A stretch of 64,000 bases of DNA, from contig OX637334.1 in NCBI GenBank assembly GCA_951799405.1, positions 15,066,001 to 15,130,000 of the forward strand, written 5' to 3'. Made by a program: the position numbers and the translations under genes. Each line of letters opens with the position of its first letter. Position 1 is the first letter of the stretch. Source of the stretch: Agapetus fuscipes (taxonomy: Eukaryota; Arthropoda; Insecta; Trichoptera; Glossosomatidae). The notes below the pieces were generated by a model. The model was not told where the DNA came from, ran no database searches, and saw only the letters and a list, made by a program, of their open reading frames with translations. Shown here piece after piece: positions 44,020 through 59,617 of this stretch.

Positions 44020-44278
44020 GGACTGATAGGTTGGTATGCGACTGACCACCCAGACTGTAAAAAATGGTTCACTTTGCCAATGTCACCCCTGTTTCAGGGA
44101 AGGTCGGCAAGAGTTGCAGGGCTTATGTTCATTTGAGATTGGGTTTTTTATATTGTAGGTCACATGCGGCATGTGTAAGCGCGAAATAATGCATGTCTGC
44201 TTGTGGGAATGCATTTAATATGAATCTCAAATGATACATATCTTTGCAGCTTAGATTTATTAGATTTAGATTTAGTTG
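44020..44278 (+). repeat. AGATTA-tailed repeat
   Basis: Complete copy with a TTAGATTTATTAGATTTAG tail. A much more diverged copy follows directly at 44285-44470 (CTGCCACCTCTGTTTCAGGG), so the family has inserted into or beside itself. Confidence 0.9.
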
Positions 44279-44470
44279 ACTGATGGGTACTCGATTTTCC
44301 ATAACCAACTGCCACCTCTGTTTCAGGGAAAGGCAACAAGAGTTATAGAGTTCATGTTCATTTGAGGTTGAGTTTTCTCTTGAATGTATACAATGCAGCT
44401 CTTGAAGCGCAGAAACGCATATGCCTGCTTTGGGCGTGAATTTATTTAAATAGAGTTCAGAACCTTATTT

Positions 44471-46028
44471 GCCATTTAAATAGTAGAATACTGCAAAGAA
44501 AAACTTCAATGCCACCCGACTTCTCTTGCCATTGAGTGGTCCATACAAAACGTTTATGAAAACTGCAACCGTACTTCAAACAAGCATTTTCATCCTTCCG
44601 ACATACGACCGAGCTCACAGAGGACTCCTGAGATTTGATTCATAGAAAACCGCATAAATCATCCAAAATTTTTATTTTATTTTTTTCATAATTCTAGCTC
44701 TGTTGCGAAACCGCTAGGGTCGGCCAGAGCCTCCGCAGAGTTGCTTTGATTTTTTCCTACTCCGTTGTACTCCTTCATATCAATTTTTATATTGAGTATT
44801 CAGTGGTAAGGAAAGTTAGAGTTACATTCCGGGTTATACTTGGAATACCGCAGGCAAGGTTGAAACAAAAAATTGTTACTTAATTCTTGTTGAGGTGTGT
44901 CTTTAGCGCCCTCCTGAAAGCAGCTTTTGATTTCCAATACAGCCCTTTTGCTAATTCATTTAAGAAAAGATTGATCAGTCTACGGGTTAATGCTATGCAC
45001 TTGTAATCGGAAGAATCTTTTGATTACAAGTTCAAAGCGTTAATCACTAGACTACAGACCGGTCTACCTTGTCAAGGGCAAGCGGAAGGTTGCAATTCAA
45101 TTTCAAATGTGTGTAAATGAAAAATTTAATAAAAATAAAACAATAAAAAATATACATTAATTAAACTTTACTACATTAATTAAATATTTATAAAAAAGAA
45201 AAACTTCAAAAACATGAAAAATATTTCTCAGATAATTTGCATATTTTGCTAACCCTTTTTGTTCACAATGTTTGTATCTGTTTTCTATTCATTTTAATGT
45301 TTGTGACAAATGCCCTTCATACAGAAAGAAGTGTATTTATCCTGACTATTGACTATTTGATATTGTACTAATGTAATGGAGGCCTGAAGCAATTTAAAGC
45401 GATTTTGAAATTGTAATCAAGCGTGAGCTTCTCACACAGGCAAATGTAATCCACAAAAGAAACGGCTCATGAATCCTGAAGTGAGGATGTCCAGCTATCT
45501 TTCCACCTTTTCAGGTCTTCCCGCTGGGCATTGTGCCCCTGTACACAGTGAGATGGAGCAGATGCAGGAGGCGATTGTGTAGATATGATGTCTCCAGAAT
45601 GAGTGATGAGAAAGACTCACACATTGTAGCTAATAGGTGGAAATCCAGCTGGAATACCTCCTAAAAGGTGAAAAGATAGCATAACATCCTCATCTCAAGA
45701 TCCATTAGCTGATACCAGGTGTTTTTGTGAATCACAGATTACAAGATCTAAATCAAGAACAAGAAGAGATCTACATGTAAAATGAAGATAATGGTCTTGT
45801 ATGTTGAAAAAGTAGGATTCAAAAATAAAATTTGTAAGGTGGCAACCATTTTATAGTTTTTGTCATTATTTAAATATAAATATAAAAAAAATTAAAATAA
45901 TTCAAGACTTTTTTCACATAATTTACAAAAAATAATAACTTCCTATCATCTACTTAAAAAAAAAAAAAAAAAATTTATGCATACCTTGGTTCTAGTCAAA
46001 TTAAAATTAGAGAAACAAAAATATTTAT
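44471..46028. other. Intergenic, no gene seen
   Basis: Contains a SINE-1 head fragment at 44975-45070 and a loose inverted block (GAGGATGT...AGCTATCTTTCCACC against GGTGAAAAGATAGC...ACATCCTC) at 45480-45700. No coding region was recognised. Confidence 0.5.
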
Positions 46029-46235
46029 ATTATGTGTTCTGAGAGATGTCTGGAGTCCATATTATGAGAGAAACAATCACTTTTCCCCTTTTATGTGGTT
46101 TTTTAGTCTATTCCTGGGTCTTTGATTTGCACTTTTTTACACTTTAGGCACTTTCTACTCTATGGTCGCTTTTTCCCCATTTCCTGTTCCCTATTTCCAG
46201 TTTCCCCATAACCCGGTCGCAATTTTTCATAAAGC
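46029..46235 (+). repeat. DIRS left inverted terminal repeat
   Basis: From ATTATGTGTTCTGAGAGATG to CGCAATTTTTCATAAAGC. From about 46047 it is the reverse complement of the right terminus (50981-51190). Confidence 0.9.
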
Positions 46236-46505
46236 GTCATTTTCCCCTTGTGGTCACATGTCAGTTGATTTTACCTTCGAAAATTTGAGTGAATTGACAA
46301 TATTCCTGGGCAAAAACATTTAAAAGAGTGTTATTTTACCATCTTGTGTCCTTGTGAACAATTAAAAACTAAAACAGGTGATATTGTGGTGGTTAAAAGT
46401 TCGCATACATATTTTTGTTGGTTATGCCACGCTGTCATATTTACGAAAAACGTTTTTCGTTATTTTAACGGAGTTTTTACTTTATATAACATCAAAATCA
46501 ATGTT

Positions 46506-47392
46506 ATGAGTTGTGATAACAATAAAGGGCAACCTCTCGACGAAATCTCACAGGATTCAGGTGATGCGTCACTAAAACGCGGATACGACACTTCGGAATC
46601 AGGTTCACCGCCGCGGCGTCAGAAACGGCTGAGGGTTGTCTTGGACCCAAGGATAGATTATCTGGTTTCCCACATCGTGATGCTGACGAACGCAGTTTTC
46701 GGTGACTGGCCCGCCAGTTCTATGGGAAATCTCGTTGAATCGGCGGCAGGAAACTCTTCCAGCAACTTCCTCTAACAACCTTCGGGACTGGAAGAGAATG
46801 AGGAGGCCCAGGAAGAGCTACTGCTGAGCTTCCAGGAAGCCGCCACAACGGTGGAAGAACCAGCTCACCCCAAGGCCAAGAGCAACAGGGTCGAAGCGCT
46901 CCAAAGGCTCCAGCACTTCGACAGTGAAAACTGGGCCGGAGTAAGGTACGCCGAGGTACAGAAAAAGTACCTGGCAGAACCGGCGTTCGTCGACCTGGCA
47001 GTGAACGATGAACTTCGCCAGTGCGACGTAAGCTCCCCTATTCAGGCGAGCGGTCGTTTGCAGCCATGTCCCACGCCCTCCTCATCCAGAAAGAGGAGTT
47101 CCAGTCTGGGCTTCAGACCTTGGTCAACTGGGGAGCCCGGAGCGACACGACCTTGGCGAGGAAAGCCCTTTTCGAAAAGGTCAAAACGCTGTTCGCTCTG
47201 GACTCGCCATACCAGAAAGTCTCGGAAGACATCCTCCAGACGGTATGGGGGAGGCGGACAGAGGCCCTCCAGTTCCGCAGGAAAGCTGTGCTAGGGCATG
47301 TTAAGGAAGAGCATGTGAGAGGGGTTAAACAAATTCCCGCCGAGTACCGAACACTTGTTTGGCAAAGACAGTCTCACGTCTTTTTTCTCTAG
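46506..47392 (+). pseudogene. DIRS gag-like ORF, broken
   Basis: Starts MSCDNNKGQPLDEISQDSG and is stopped at 46775. It resumes in the same frame at 46851 (NWAGVRYAEVQKKYLAEPAF, VDLAVNDELR), then shifts frame at about 47030 to SGERSFAAMSHALLIQKEEF and onward to 47392. VQKKYL and SGERSFAAMSHALL-type blocks are typical of DIRS gag proteins. One stop and one frameshift at least. Confidence 0.8.
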
Positions 47393-47658
47393 AGTGGGGA
47401 CCACCGACAAATTGTCAGTGAAGACCCAGTGCCCTCAACCCAGCACCTCATCGAAACCGCACGTTCCAGTACAGAAAAGGAATCAGTTTTTTAGAGGGCA
47501 GCAACGACCCACTGCGGAAAGCAATCGAGGCCTTAGAGACGCTCCAAATTTCTCTTCAAGAGGAAAAAGGGCAGGGAATAACACACGGTCAGGAAATCTC
47601 AAAGGAGACAGACGGAGGCATCCACGAAAATGACAAGAAACCATTTCGCAGAGGATGC

Positions 47659-49162
47659 TTGAAGTCCTCCCTACAGGTTTGGACGTCACTCGGAGCACCA
47701 AACCACATCCTGAAGATGATAATCGGAGTAAGAATACCTTTCATCTCAATTCCCCCTCTGATATTACCACACAAAAAGACCTTAATGCTATACCAGACGA
47801 GTCCTTCACCCGAAATGGACTCTCAAATAAAGGAAATGACCGAATTCGGCGTTATAGAGGCCGCGGAGTCATCTCCCAGCTTCTTATCAAAAATGTTCCT
47901 AACACCCAAATCGGACCGTTCCTCGAGAATGATTTTCAACCTGAAATCGTTAAACTTCTTCCTGGACCCGGTTCCGTTCAAACTCATAGCCACTACAAAG
48001 TGCCAGAGTTTCTGCAGCCAAACAATTGGTTGTCGAAAATAGACCTATCGCAAGCCTTCTTTCATCTCCCAAGTGCACAGAAACATTGGAGATTTTTGCG
48101 ACTGGTCTATCGAGGAGAATTACTTCAGATGACAAGTCTGCCCTTTGGCCTTTCATCTGCCCCCAGAATGTTTGCAACCCTTACAAATTGGGTAGCCCAA
48201 CTACTGAGGCGACGAGGTATTCGGACAATCGTTTATCTCGACGACTTCCTCCTTGCGAGCCAATCCAAGGACGATCTTTGTCGGCAATCGCATCTAGCAG
48301 TAGATATCCTACAATCTCTGGGGTGGTATGTAAATCTCCAGAAGTCAGTGCTCTTCCCCACTCAACAATTAGAGTACTTGGGAATCGTTTGGGACACGCA
48401 CAACAATTGCAAATTCCTTTCTTACCGGAAGCAAGAGGCATTGTGCCACTCACTTCGAGCAATACTGACTTCTCGAAAATGGTCCTTAAAACTGGCGGAA
48501 AGTCTCCCAGGAAGACTAAACTTTGCCAGCTTCATGGTCGCCTCCACTGCAGACAATTGCAGATAGCGAGCAGGCCACTGAAGCACTTGTCACCAAGTAG
48601 GTCTTTCTTACCGGAAGCAAGAGGCATTGTGCCACTCACTTCGAGCAATACTGACTTCTCGAAAATGGTCCTTAAAACTGGCGGAAAGTCTCCTAGGAAG
48701 ACTAAACTTTGCCAGCTTCATGGTCGCCTCCACTGCAGACAATTGCAGATAGCGAGCAGGCCACTGAAGCACCTGTCACCAAGTAGGTCTTTCTTACCGG
48801 AAGCAAGAGGCATTGTGCCACTCACTTCGAGCAATACTGACTTCTCGAAAATGGTCCTTAAAACTGGCGGAAAGTCTCCTAGGAAGACTAAACTTTGCCA
48901 GCTTCATGGTCGCCTCCACTGCAGACAATTGCAGATAGCGAGCAAGCCACTGAAGCACCTGTCACCAAGAGGGTCCATACAAATGACCGAGGACAGCTTA
49001 CAAGAAATAGAGTGGTGGATAGGGAATGCGAACGAATCAAGTTCCATCCACAGGGAAACCTTCGGACATTTCTTGACAACAGATGCGTCAGACTTAGCTT
49101 GGGGAGCAACTCTGGACGACTTGATGCTGTCAGGACAGTGGACCGTTCAACAAAAGAAGTAG
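47659..49162 (+). pseudogene. DIRS reverse transcriptase / RNase H, broken
   Basis: RT fingers in one frame (MTEFGVIEAAESSPSFLSKM, SSRMIFNLKSLN) shift at about 47980 to the palm frame with KIDLSQAFFHLP, SLPFGLSSAPRMF and the catalytic YLDDFLLAS. A second shift at about 48540 leads into GRLHCRQLQ. After a 186-bp triplication, RNase H begins (FLTTDASDLAWGATL) and hits TAG at 49160-49162. Same frame as the downstream recombinase ORF. Confidence 0.88.
48419..48974 (+). repeat. 186-bp segment in three tandem copies within DIRS RT
   Basis: CTTACCGGAAGCAAGAGGCA starts at 48421, 48607 and 48793, an exact 186-bp period with very few differences. 186 bp is 62 codons, so frame is kept across copies. 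Copy 1 is the RT-connection region; copies 2 and 3 are surplus. Confidence 0.95.
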
Positions 49163-50818
49163 CACTCCAACCGAAAAGAGTTGTTCGCTGTTTTTGCAAC
49201 CCTGCAACGCACAGCGCACGACCTTTCCGGCTCCGAAATTCTGGTACAATCAGACAACACGACAGTAGTCGCCTACATCCGCAAGGAAGGGGGCACCAGA
49301 TCCAAAACACTCCTAAATCTTACTCGAGATCTGTTGACTCTGGCAGACCAATGGGAAATCTCGCTAACAGCGCAGTACCTACCGGGAAGATACGGAGACG
49401 CGGATCACCTATCAAGAGGAAGATCCCCTCCAGAGTGGCATCTCTTACCAACAGCAACGAAGGCCATTTTCAATCATTTCGGAGTACCAGATATAGACCT
49501 GTTCGCATCCACCATGGCACACATGAGTTCAACTTACGTGTCCAGAGACTCCACAGACTCATGCGCAATCTTTCAAAACGCCTTCAGTCGGCACTGGCTC
49601 TACAATGTGGGTCGGATATTTCCTCCGCCAAACCTTATACCGAGGATCCTGAGGCACCTAAACGGGGCGACCGGAACTTACCTACTCGTGGTCCCGAGGT
49701 GGCAGAGGGTCTTCTGGCGTCCAGACTTAATTCGTCGATCACTCGTACCTCCGATGCAAATACCGAACCTGGTGTCAGTACTAATCAACACATCAACAGG
49801 CAATCCACCACCCAGGATTCAGGATCTGGAAATGGAAGTGTGGAAAATTGGGACTGGGGACAGTATCTTAAATTCCTGGAACGGGGAAGAGAAAAGACTG
49901 TTCCTGTCAGGATGGCGAGCTTCCCCACTCAACACATATAAACCTGCTTGGCAAAGATGGTGCCGCTGGATACTGGCGAATAATACCCATCCCAACACAC
50001 CATCTCCTAATCAATTGGCAAGGTATCTAGCGCAACTGTTCATTAACGAAAAACTATCATACAGGACTATGCTGGTACACAAGTCAGCCATCGTAACCTT
50101 CTGCAACGCAATGATGGAAAATAATCTCAGCTCAGATTTCCTAGTGAAATTAAATTTAAAAACATTAAAAGCACTAGCAATGGTAAAGATCAACCCTCCT
50201 AAGTCCCCTGTGTGGAATCGGCAGATAGTGAGAGACTGGCTAGTCAGGAACACTCCTCGATCAGATTCTCTCTATGAAGTTGCGTGTAGAACGGCAATCT
50301 TACTTCTGTTATCTTCAGGAAGAAGAGTACACGATCTGACCTTGCTAAATATCACAGAAGGAAACATTCTCGACGAAGGCACATCAATTGTGTTAATTCC
50401 ATTCTTTAGATCAAAAACAGATACCCTCAAACACCGACAATCTAATCGGAGACTTCTGGAATCCAAGGAACACAACGTCAACCCAGTCTTCTGGATAAGG
50501 AAGCTGATTGAACTATCACGCGAAAGGAGATCAGGACAAAATCTTTATAACCTGTTCATCAGCACCCGAGTACAAGTGAAGGCAGCTGCAAGAACAATCA
50601 TAGGAGGATGGGTAAAGAACACGCTAAAATCAGCAGGAGTAGAGGCCACTCCCGGCAGCACACGTTCAGCGGTCGCATCACTTAATCCAATAGATAACAT
50701 ACTGGAAAGAGGCAACTGGAAAAAGGAAAACACTTTCAGAAAATACTATCAGAAAGAGATGTTGAAACATACAGCTCCAGAAGATCTTTCCCTATTTCAA
50801 CTAGTTAATATCAAATAA
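49163..50818 (+). CDS. DIRS RNase H end and tyrosine recombinase, open 545 codons
   Basis: Begins inside RNase H (SNRKELFAVFATLQRTAHDL, VQSDNTTVVAYIRKEGG, LPGRYGDADHLSRG). It continues through the DIRS-specific region (VPDIDLFAS, PPNLIPRIL). From about residue 240 it is a tyrosine recombinase, with the Arg in LLSSGRRVHDLTLL, TRSAVAS as a degenerate HxxR and the nucleophile Tyr in FRKYYQKEM. Only the TAG at 49160-49162 separates it from the upstream RNase H part. The recombinase portion itself is uninterrupted. Confidence 0.85.
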   Translation, partial: HSNRKELFAVFATLQRTAHDLSGSEILVQSDNTTVVAYIRKEGGTRSKTLLNLTRDLLTLADQWEISLTAQYLPGRYGDADHLSRGRSPPEWHLLPTATKAIFNHFGVPDIDLFASTMAHMSSTYVSRDSTDSCAIFQNAFSRHWLYNVGRIFPPPNLIPRILRHLNGATGTYLLVVPRWQRVFWRPDLIRRSLVPPMQIPNLVSVLINTSTGNPPPRIQDLEMEVWKIGTGDSILNSWNGEEKRLFLSGWRASPLNTYKPAWQRWCRWILANNTHPNTPSPNQLARYLAQLFINEKLSYRTMLVHKSAIVTFCNAMMENNLSSDFLVKLNLKTLKALAMVKINPPKSPVWNRQIVRDWLVRNTPRSDSLYEVACRTAILLLLSSGRRVHDLTLLNITEGNILDEGTSIVLIPFFRSKTDTLKHRQSNRRLLESKEHNVNPVFWIRKLIELSRERRSGQNLYNLFISTRVQVKAAARTIIGGWVKNTLKSAGVEATPGSTRSAVASLNPIDNILERGNWKKENTFRKYYQKEMLKHTAPEDLSLFQLVNIK

Positions 50819-50853
50819 AGACGTCCCCGGTCACCAGGAGATAATAGACAGAT

Positions 50854-50954
50854 CTCTCATAATATGGACTCCAGACATCTCTCAGAACACATAATAGGGG
50901 AGTTTTACCTACCATTAAAACTCTTATTATGTTTCTATAGATGTCTGGAGTCCA
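50854..50954 (+). repeat. DIRS internal complementary region
   Basis: 50854-50895 is the reverse complement of the extreme left end (46029-46070). 50896-50954 is the reverse complement of the extreme right end (about 51157-51215). The two halves meet exactly, as in DIRS-1, where this region templates joining of the ends into a circle. Confidence 0.92.
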
Positions 50955-50980
50955 GGTAACCCCTACCTGGTGTATTATGA

Positions 50981-51215
50981 GCTTTATGAAAAATTGCGAC
51001 CGGGTTATGGGGAAACTGGAAATAGGGAACAGGAAATGGGGAAAAAGCGACCATAGAGTAGAAAGTGCCTAAAGTGTAAAAAAGTGCAAATCAAAGACCC
51101 AGGAATAGACTAAAAAACCACATAAAAGGGGAAAAGTGATTGTTTCTCTCATAATATGGACTCCAGACATCTATAGAAACATAATAAGAGTTTTAATGGT
51201 AGGTAAAACTCCCCT
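50981..51215 (+). repeat. DIRS right inverted terminal repeat
   Basis: From GCTTTATGAAAAATTGCGAC to AGGTAAAACTCCCCT. Reverse complement of the left terminus for about 190 bp; the outermost 25-40 bp differ between ends, as the complementary region requires. Confidence 0.9.
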
Positions 51216-52150
51216 ATTAATTTTCTTAATATTTATTTTACATCATCTCTGTTCCACAAAAAAAAATACTCGGATTTAAAATAAATATTACAAAGATCAC
51301 CTTGTAAGGTAAAGGACCATTTAGGGGCATTTAAAATGGGCAAATAAACAACCATTAATTGACCTTTTTGTTAGAACATATGGGCCCATAAAATACCCTT
51401 TTTAAGGATATTTGAGTCCTATTTATTTGCAATAAGTCAATAAGAAAAATGTTTGTATACTAAATACCACCTCTATTTGTAACAGCATATTTTTTTATTT
51501 ATTTTGGCAGATGATTTAATATTATACATATTTCCATAATTAATCTTTTTTGATAGTTGAAAATTAACAATTAAGGCTGTTTATTTAACCAAAATATTTG
51601 TTAGGTCAACATTTCAGCTAAGTGGTCTTATTCCAGATGGGAACTGATGACTCATAAAATGATATTTTTATGGTTATATCAGGAATGACCTACTTTGACA
51701 AAACTTAAGGTCATCTTTCCATTTCAAAAGTTGCTTTTTGTAGAACAGTGATATTTCAAGCAATGGCTTAAGAATGCAAATGAAATCACTTTTATTGGGA
51801 TTTCTTAAAATAAGTATTCGGGAAACTAATAAAAGTACACGCATGCATATTCCCCTCACATAAAATCATGCACATTGTTTTTGTTTTATTCTAAATTCCA
51901 AACAAAAACATACAGTGGTACACGGATCTTAATAAAAATAAGGTGACATTTAAGTGACGGTGCTGCTGTGATAAACGAGGCAACCAACCGATAAAATGAA
52001 TGGGCACCATTTTGTTTTTCTTACAACCAACCTTTCTTTCTTTCGACACAACCTACTTGACACCACTTCTTATAACTTTAAGCAAGTTGTGCTGTTTTAT
52101 CAAAGCTAATTGTGAAGAACCACGAGAAAAACAGCACAGCTAGCTTCACC
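51216..52150. other. Intergenic, nothing recognised
   Basis: AT-rich; no gene or repeat recognised. Confidence 0.5.
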
Positions 52151-52154
52151 TTTA

Positions 52155-53359
52155 ATGCCCGCCTTCCACTGCGAAAGGGTAATGAGCGGGAAATAGCTGA
52201 GCGGAGCGGAGTGAAATAGTTTCGGCCTTCCATTGCGAAAGAGTTTTAAAAAATAATGGTATTTGCCTTCCACAGCCAACGTGAGCTAGGCGCGAAATGA
52301 GATGGGTCAGATGAAAGAGTTGTTTGCCTTCCATCTACAGCGGGAGCTGTTATTAAAAAAAAAACCTCGTTGTTTTTAAAAATATGTTTCTCAAACTTTA
52401 TGGCCTTAGTAAAAGAGTGACATTAATGAAAAAATCACGCCTGTTTGATGATTTTTTATCTTAATTTTGAAGTTAGTTTTTTTATATAACTTAAAAAATA
52501 ACGCCACAAAAAAATATTTAAAAAAACTCCTTTATTTTTACATTTTTTTGCTCGCATTTTGTTGTTTTTCAGATTTTCAGTCAAGATTTTTTTTCTTCAT
52601 AATTATAGAATGATACAAATTCTAGAATGTGGTGTGATTTTTAATAGAATTATGTAAATAGTTTTCGCGATAATTTGAAAAAACTGAAACTAATTAACTT
52701 CATATTATCTCAAAAACTATTCGCATTATTCTATTAAAAATCACACTACAAACTAGAATTTGTATCATTCTATAATTATGAAGAAAAAAAATATTTCCAA
52801 AATACAAAACAACAAAATTCAAGCAAAAAAAAGTAAAAAAAAAACGAGTTTTGAATATTTTTTTTGTGGCGTCATTTTTTAAGTTATATAACAAAAACTA
52901 ACTTTAAAAGTAAGATAAAAATCATTAAACACGCGTGATTTTTTTCCTTAATGTCACTATTACTAAGGCCATAAAGTATAAGAAACCTATTTTTAAAAAC
53001 AACGGGGGTTTGCCGGGAAATAATTTAGCACGTGTTGGTACGCGGTAGGAGCGGAGTCCGTTCAAAACTAGCGGCCGAGACCATGACACAAGGGCCTCAT
53101 TTTTACTCGCTCAGTCCGCTCCGCTCACTCCGCTGTCGGTGGAAGCACTTTTATGAAATTTACTGTTGCTAGTCGAGCGGAGTCCGTACGGAGTCCGCTG
53201 GAAATCCGCTCAACTCTGCGACCACTTTTGTAACTCTTTGTACTCGCTCAGTCCGCTCCGCTCACTCGCTGTCGGTGGAAGCACTTCTATGAAATTTACT
53301 GTTGCTAGTCGAGCGGAGTCCGTACGGAGTCCGCTCCGCTCGCAGTGGAAGGCGGGCAT
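52155..53359. mobile_element. TA-flanked element carrying fold-back copy 2 (1205 bp)
   Basis: ATGCCCGCCTTCCACTGCG at the left and CGCAGTGGAAGGCGGGCAT at the right are perfect inverted ends, flanked by TA (52153-52154 and 53360-53361). Subterminal regions hold many CCTTCCA/TGGAAG and GAGCGGAG/CTCCGCTC words. A ~110-bp block with GCTCAGTCCGCTCCGCTCAC is repeated twice near the right end (about 53108 and 53243). No transposase; superfamily uncertain. Confidence 0.85.
52344..53010. mobile_element. Fold-back element, copy 2
   Basis: Same palindromic family as 40518-41111: CGTTGTTTTTAAAAATATGT, TATGGCCTTAGTAAAAGAGT and the ACGCCAC block, then the mirrored half ending TTTTTAAAAACAACGGG. It lies inside the TA-flanked element. 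Confidence 0.85.
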
Positions 53360-54650
53360 TACAGTAGCCGGTAGTTTCCTTCTCAACCACAGTCATTACG
53401 ACCCAATGCACCACGACACATGCCATGATTCTACTTCATCACATTCCTGTATGCATACATAAGCAGGATTTTGCAGAGAAATGTTTAAATCATTTATTTT
53501 TACAATTACAATAAGCTACACACTAATAATAATAACAGGTAATTTTACAAAATGAAAAAACACTTCTTAAAGAATATACAAAAAGAACAATTAGATATTA
53601 CTAATTATTGATTAAAAACAAGAGTGAGAAATTTACATACGTTTACAAATGTGCATCCGTTTTATGGTGGTTTTTATTTCATTGTAAAATGCAAATATAT
53701 TTTTAAACGCAGGTGTGTGATTAAGTTGGATGATGCTTTACCATAGCATATGGTACGAAGAAATGAATAAATCGCTGCTACAACTTAGAGAGTGCGTCCA
53801 TATTTAAAAAAAATACATTGAAAAAGTTATTTTTTAACATGGCAAACTCTATTTTTTCAGGGACAAACTTTCCATAGAGGCAAAAAAGGCAACAAAGGAT
53901 AAAAAAATGTTTGACATTGAAAGTAAGGTTTCAGATGGACTCGGAACGTTTTCATCACACATGTTTGAAATTAGATTTTTGGTTGAATCATAATATTCCA
54001 TTTGAAAAGTTTAATATACTTTTTACCGTATCATGTTGCCTTAGAGGTTTGTGTGCCTGTATGGGATGCTCGCCCCAGCTTGATTTTAATAAAATAAAAT
54101 CATGTAGGCACAGTTGACAGATTCATGAATGATGCAATCGAAAGAAATGACAGTAAAAGAAAAATATACAACTCTGTCATTTTAACATTTTGTATTGCAT
54201 TAACAGTAGTACCTAATGCCGCATTCAAAACATTTTTTTTCCAATTTATCTGAATTATTGGGAAAGTCACATTTTTAATTGTGGCAATACAAAGTTCGAA
54301 CATGTCTAGGGTTTGTCTATTTTTTTATGGTAATAAATGATAAGCCCAATTGAAAACAACAACAGACAAATTTTGGATACAAAAAGAACATGTCAATTCA
54401 AAGAATTATTGGATGATGAGCCAGGAAGAAGAATCAACAAGTATTTGAAAACTGTATAACTAGTTCTTAGGCCTGGTATCAAGTACTCCACAATGTTTGG
54501 GACAAAATTATTACTACAGGATTCCAGACAATAAGCACACGGAGGCATTCAACATACTTGACAACTTATGGATCTTATGAATCATGAATGGAAGATGGCG
54601 GGGACAAAATATTGGTGGATGAGGAATAACATCCTGGAAGATGACCTTTA
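53360..54650. other. FoxK downstream flank, nothing recognised
   Basis: AT-rich. TTTATT at 54647-54652 would read AATAAA on the - strand, 480 bp past the FoxK stop, and could be its poly(A) signal. No gene recognised. Confidence 0.4.
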
Positions 54651-54654
54651 TTTT

Positions 54655-55015
54655 AAAACCGAGGTCAGATGTTAGATAAAACTGCCCACGCAGAATTTTA
54701 TAAAATGAGGAAAATCTGTTACGACAACAACCTAAATGTTAAGCTTTGGAAAAGGATGCTCACGTGCTACGTTTAGTCCGTGATTTTGTACGGTGTTCTC
54801 ATTACTGTTAAGTATCAAAGCCAGGAAGTGTTGTTCTTGGGGCAAGTGCTTACAGGGAGAAAGTACGGACGGTCACAAATGATCATTGGGGGAATGGTTG
54901 AGAGGAAACCAGGTGTTGGCAGAAAGATCTAATGGCTCCGTTATATAAGAGATTGGACAGGGATAAGGACAGTAGAGGACCTATGTTGAGAAGCAAGAGA
55001 TAGGGAGACATTCTT
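54655..55015 (+). repeat. LINE 3'-end remnant beside the FoxK 3' end
   Basis: Degenerate reading NLNVKLWKRMLTCYV, then RKYGRSQMIIGGMVE, RYIRDWTGIRTVEDL and EARDRETF. These match the RTE-like RT tail pattern (LRxRxLxCYVWSVLLYG ... KYxxxQxIxxGK ... LRDWTGI-T...DR). It has stops throughout. It lies antisense in the probable FoxK 3' UTR. Confidence 0.75.
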
Positions 55016-55130
55016 CTAAATGAAAGTTAACGTGAGGGGGACCTGGCACAGCATTGAAAGGAGAAGGGATATAGGGGCGTATGGCTGTTGTTGTTTAGTG
55101 TTAGGGCTTGCTACGTGTGTGTGGGCGTGC

Positions 55131-59293
<4,163 letters not shown>

Positions 59294-59617
59294 TCACCTT
59301 CTGAACAGAAAGCTCTGCATTGGCCGAGAGATAAATGCCCGCCTAACACACTCGCATCCTGCTGCGTACGCAGATGAGTTGGAGATTGCGTACACAGCAG
59401 GATAGGAGGGCGGAGACTTGAGAGATGTCACACAGTTTTCTTCAAATGGCAATTTGGTAAACAACTGCAAGAGGCAGGATGAGTTGAAGGCACAGTACAA
59501 GATTACTACTATAATCCACTTTGGTAATCCGGTCTTGCAAGTAATCCATATGGATTTTTTGTCTATAAAATTTTACTTTACATATTTTCCGCATGCCATT
59601 TGAAGTATCAGTTTTAT

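Larger units (their letters stand above)
46029..51215 (+). mobile_element. DIRS-type tyrosine-recombinase retrotransposon (5.2 kb)
   Basis: Order: left inverted repeat, gag-like, RT-RNase H, tyrosine recombinase, internal complementary region, right inverted repeat. This layout with inverted termini is diagnostic of DIRS elements, which integrate by recombinase and not by a DDE integrase. No target duplication is expected. The coding regions contain several frameshifts, so the copy is probably inactive. Confidence 0.93.

Noticed and set aside
48026..49162. 378-codon ORF taken as one protein
   Set aside because: Its first part is out of frame with the RT; it is open only because the 186-bp triplication keeps frame. 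Only the end is true RNase H sequence.
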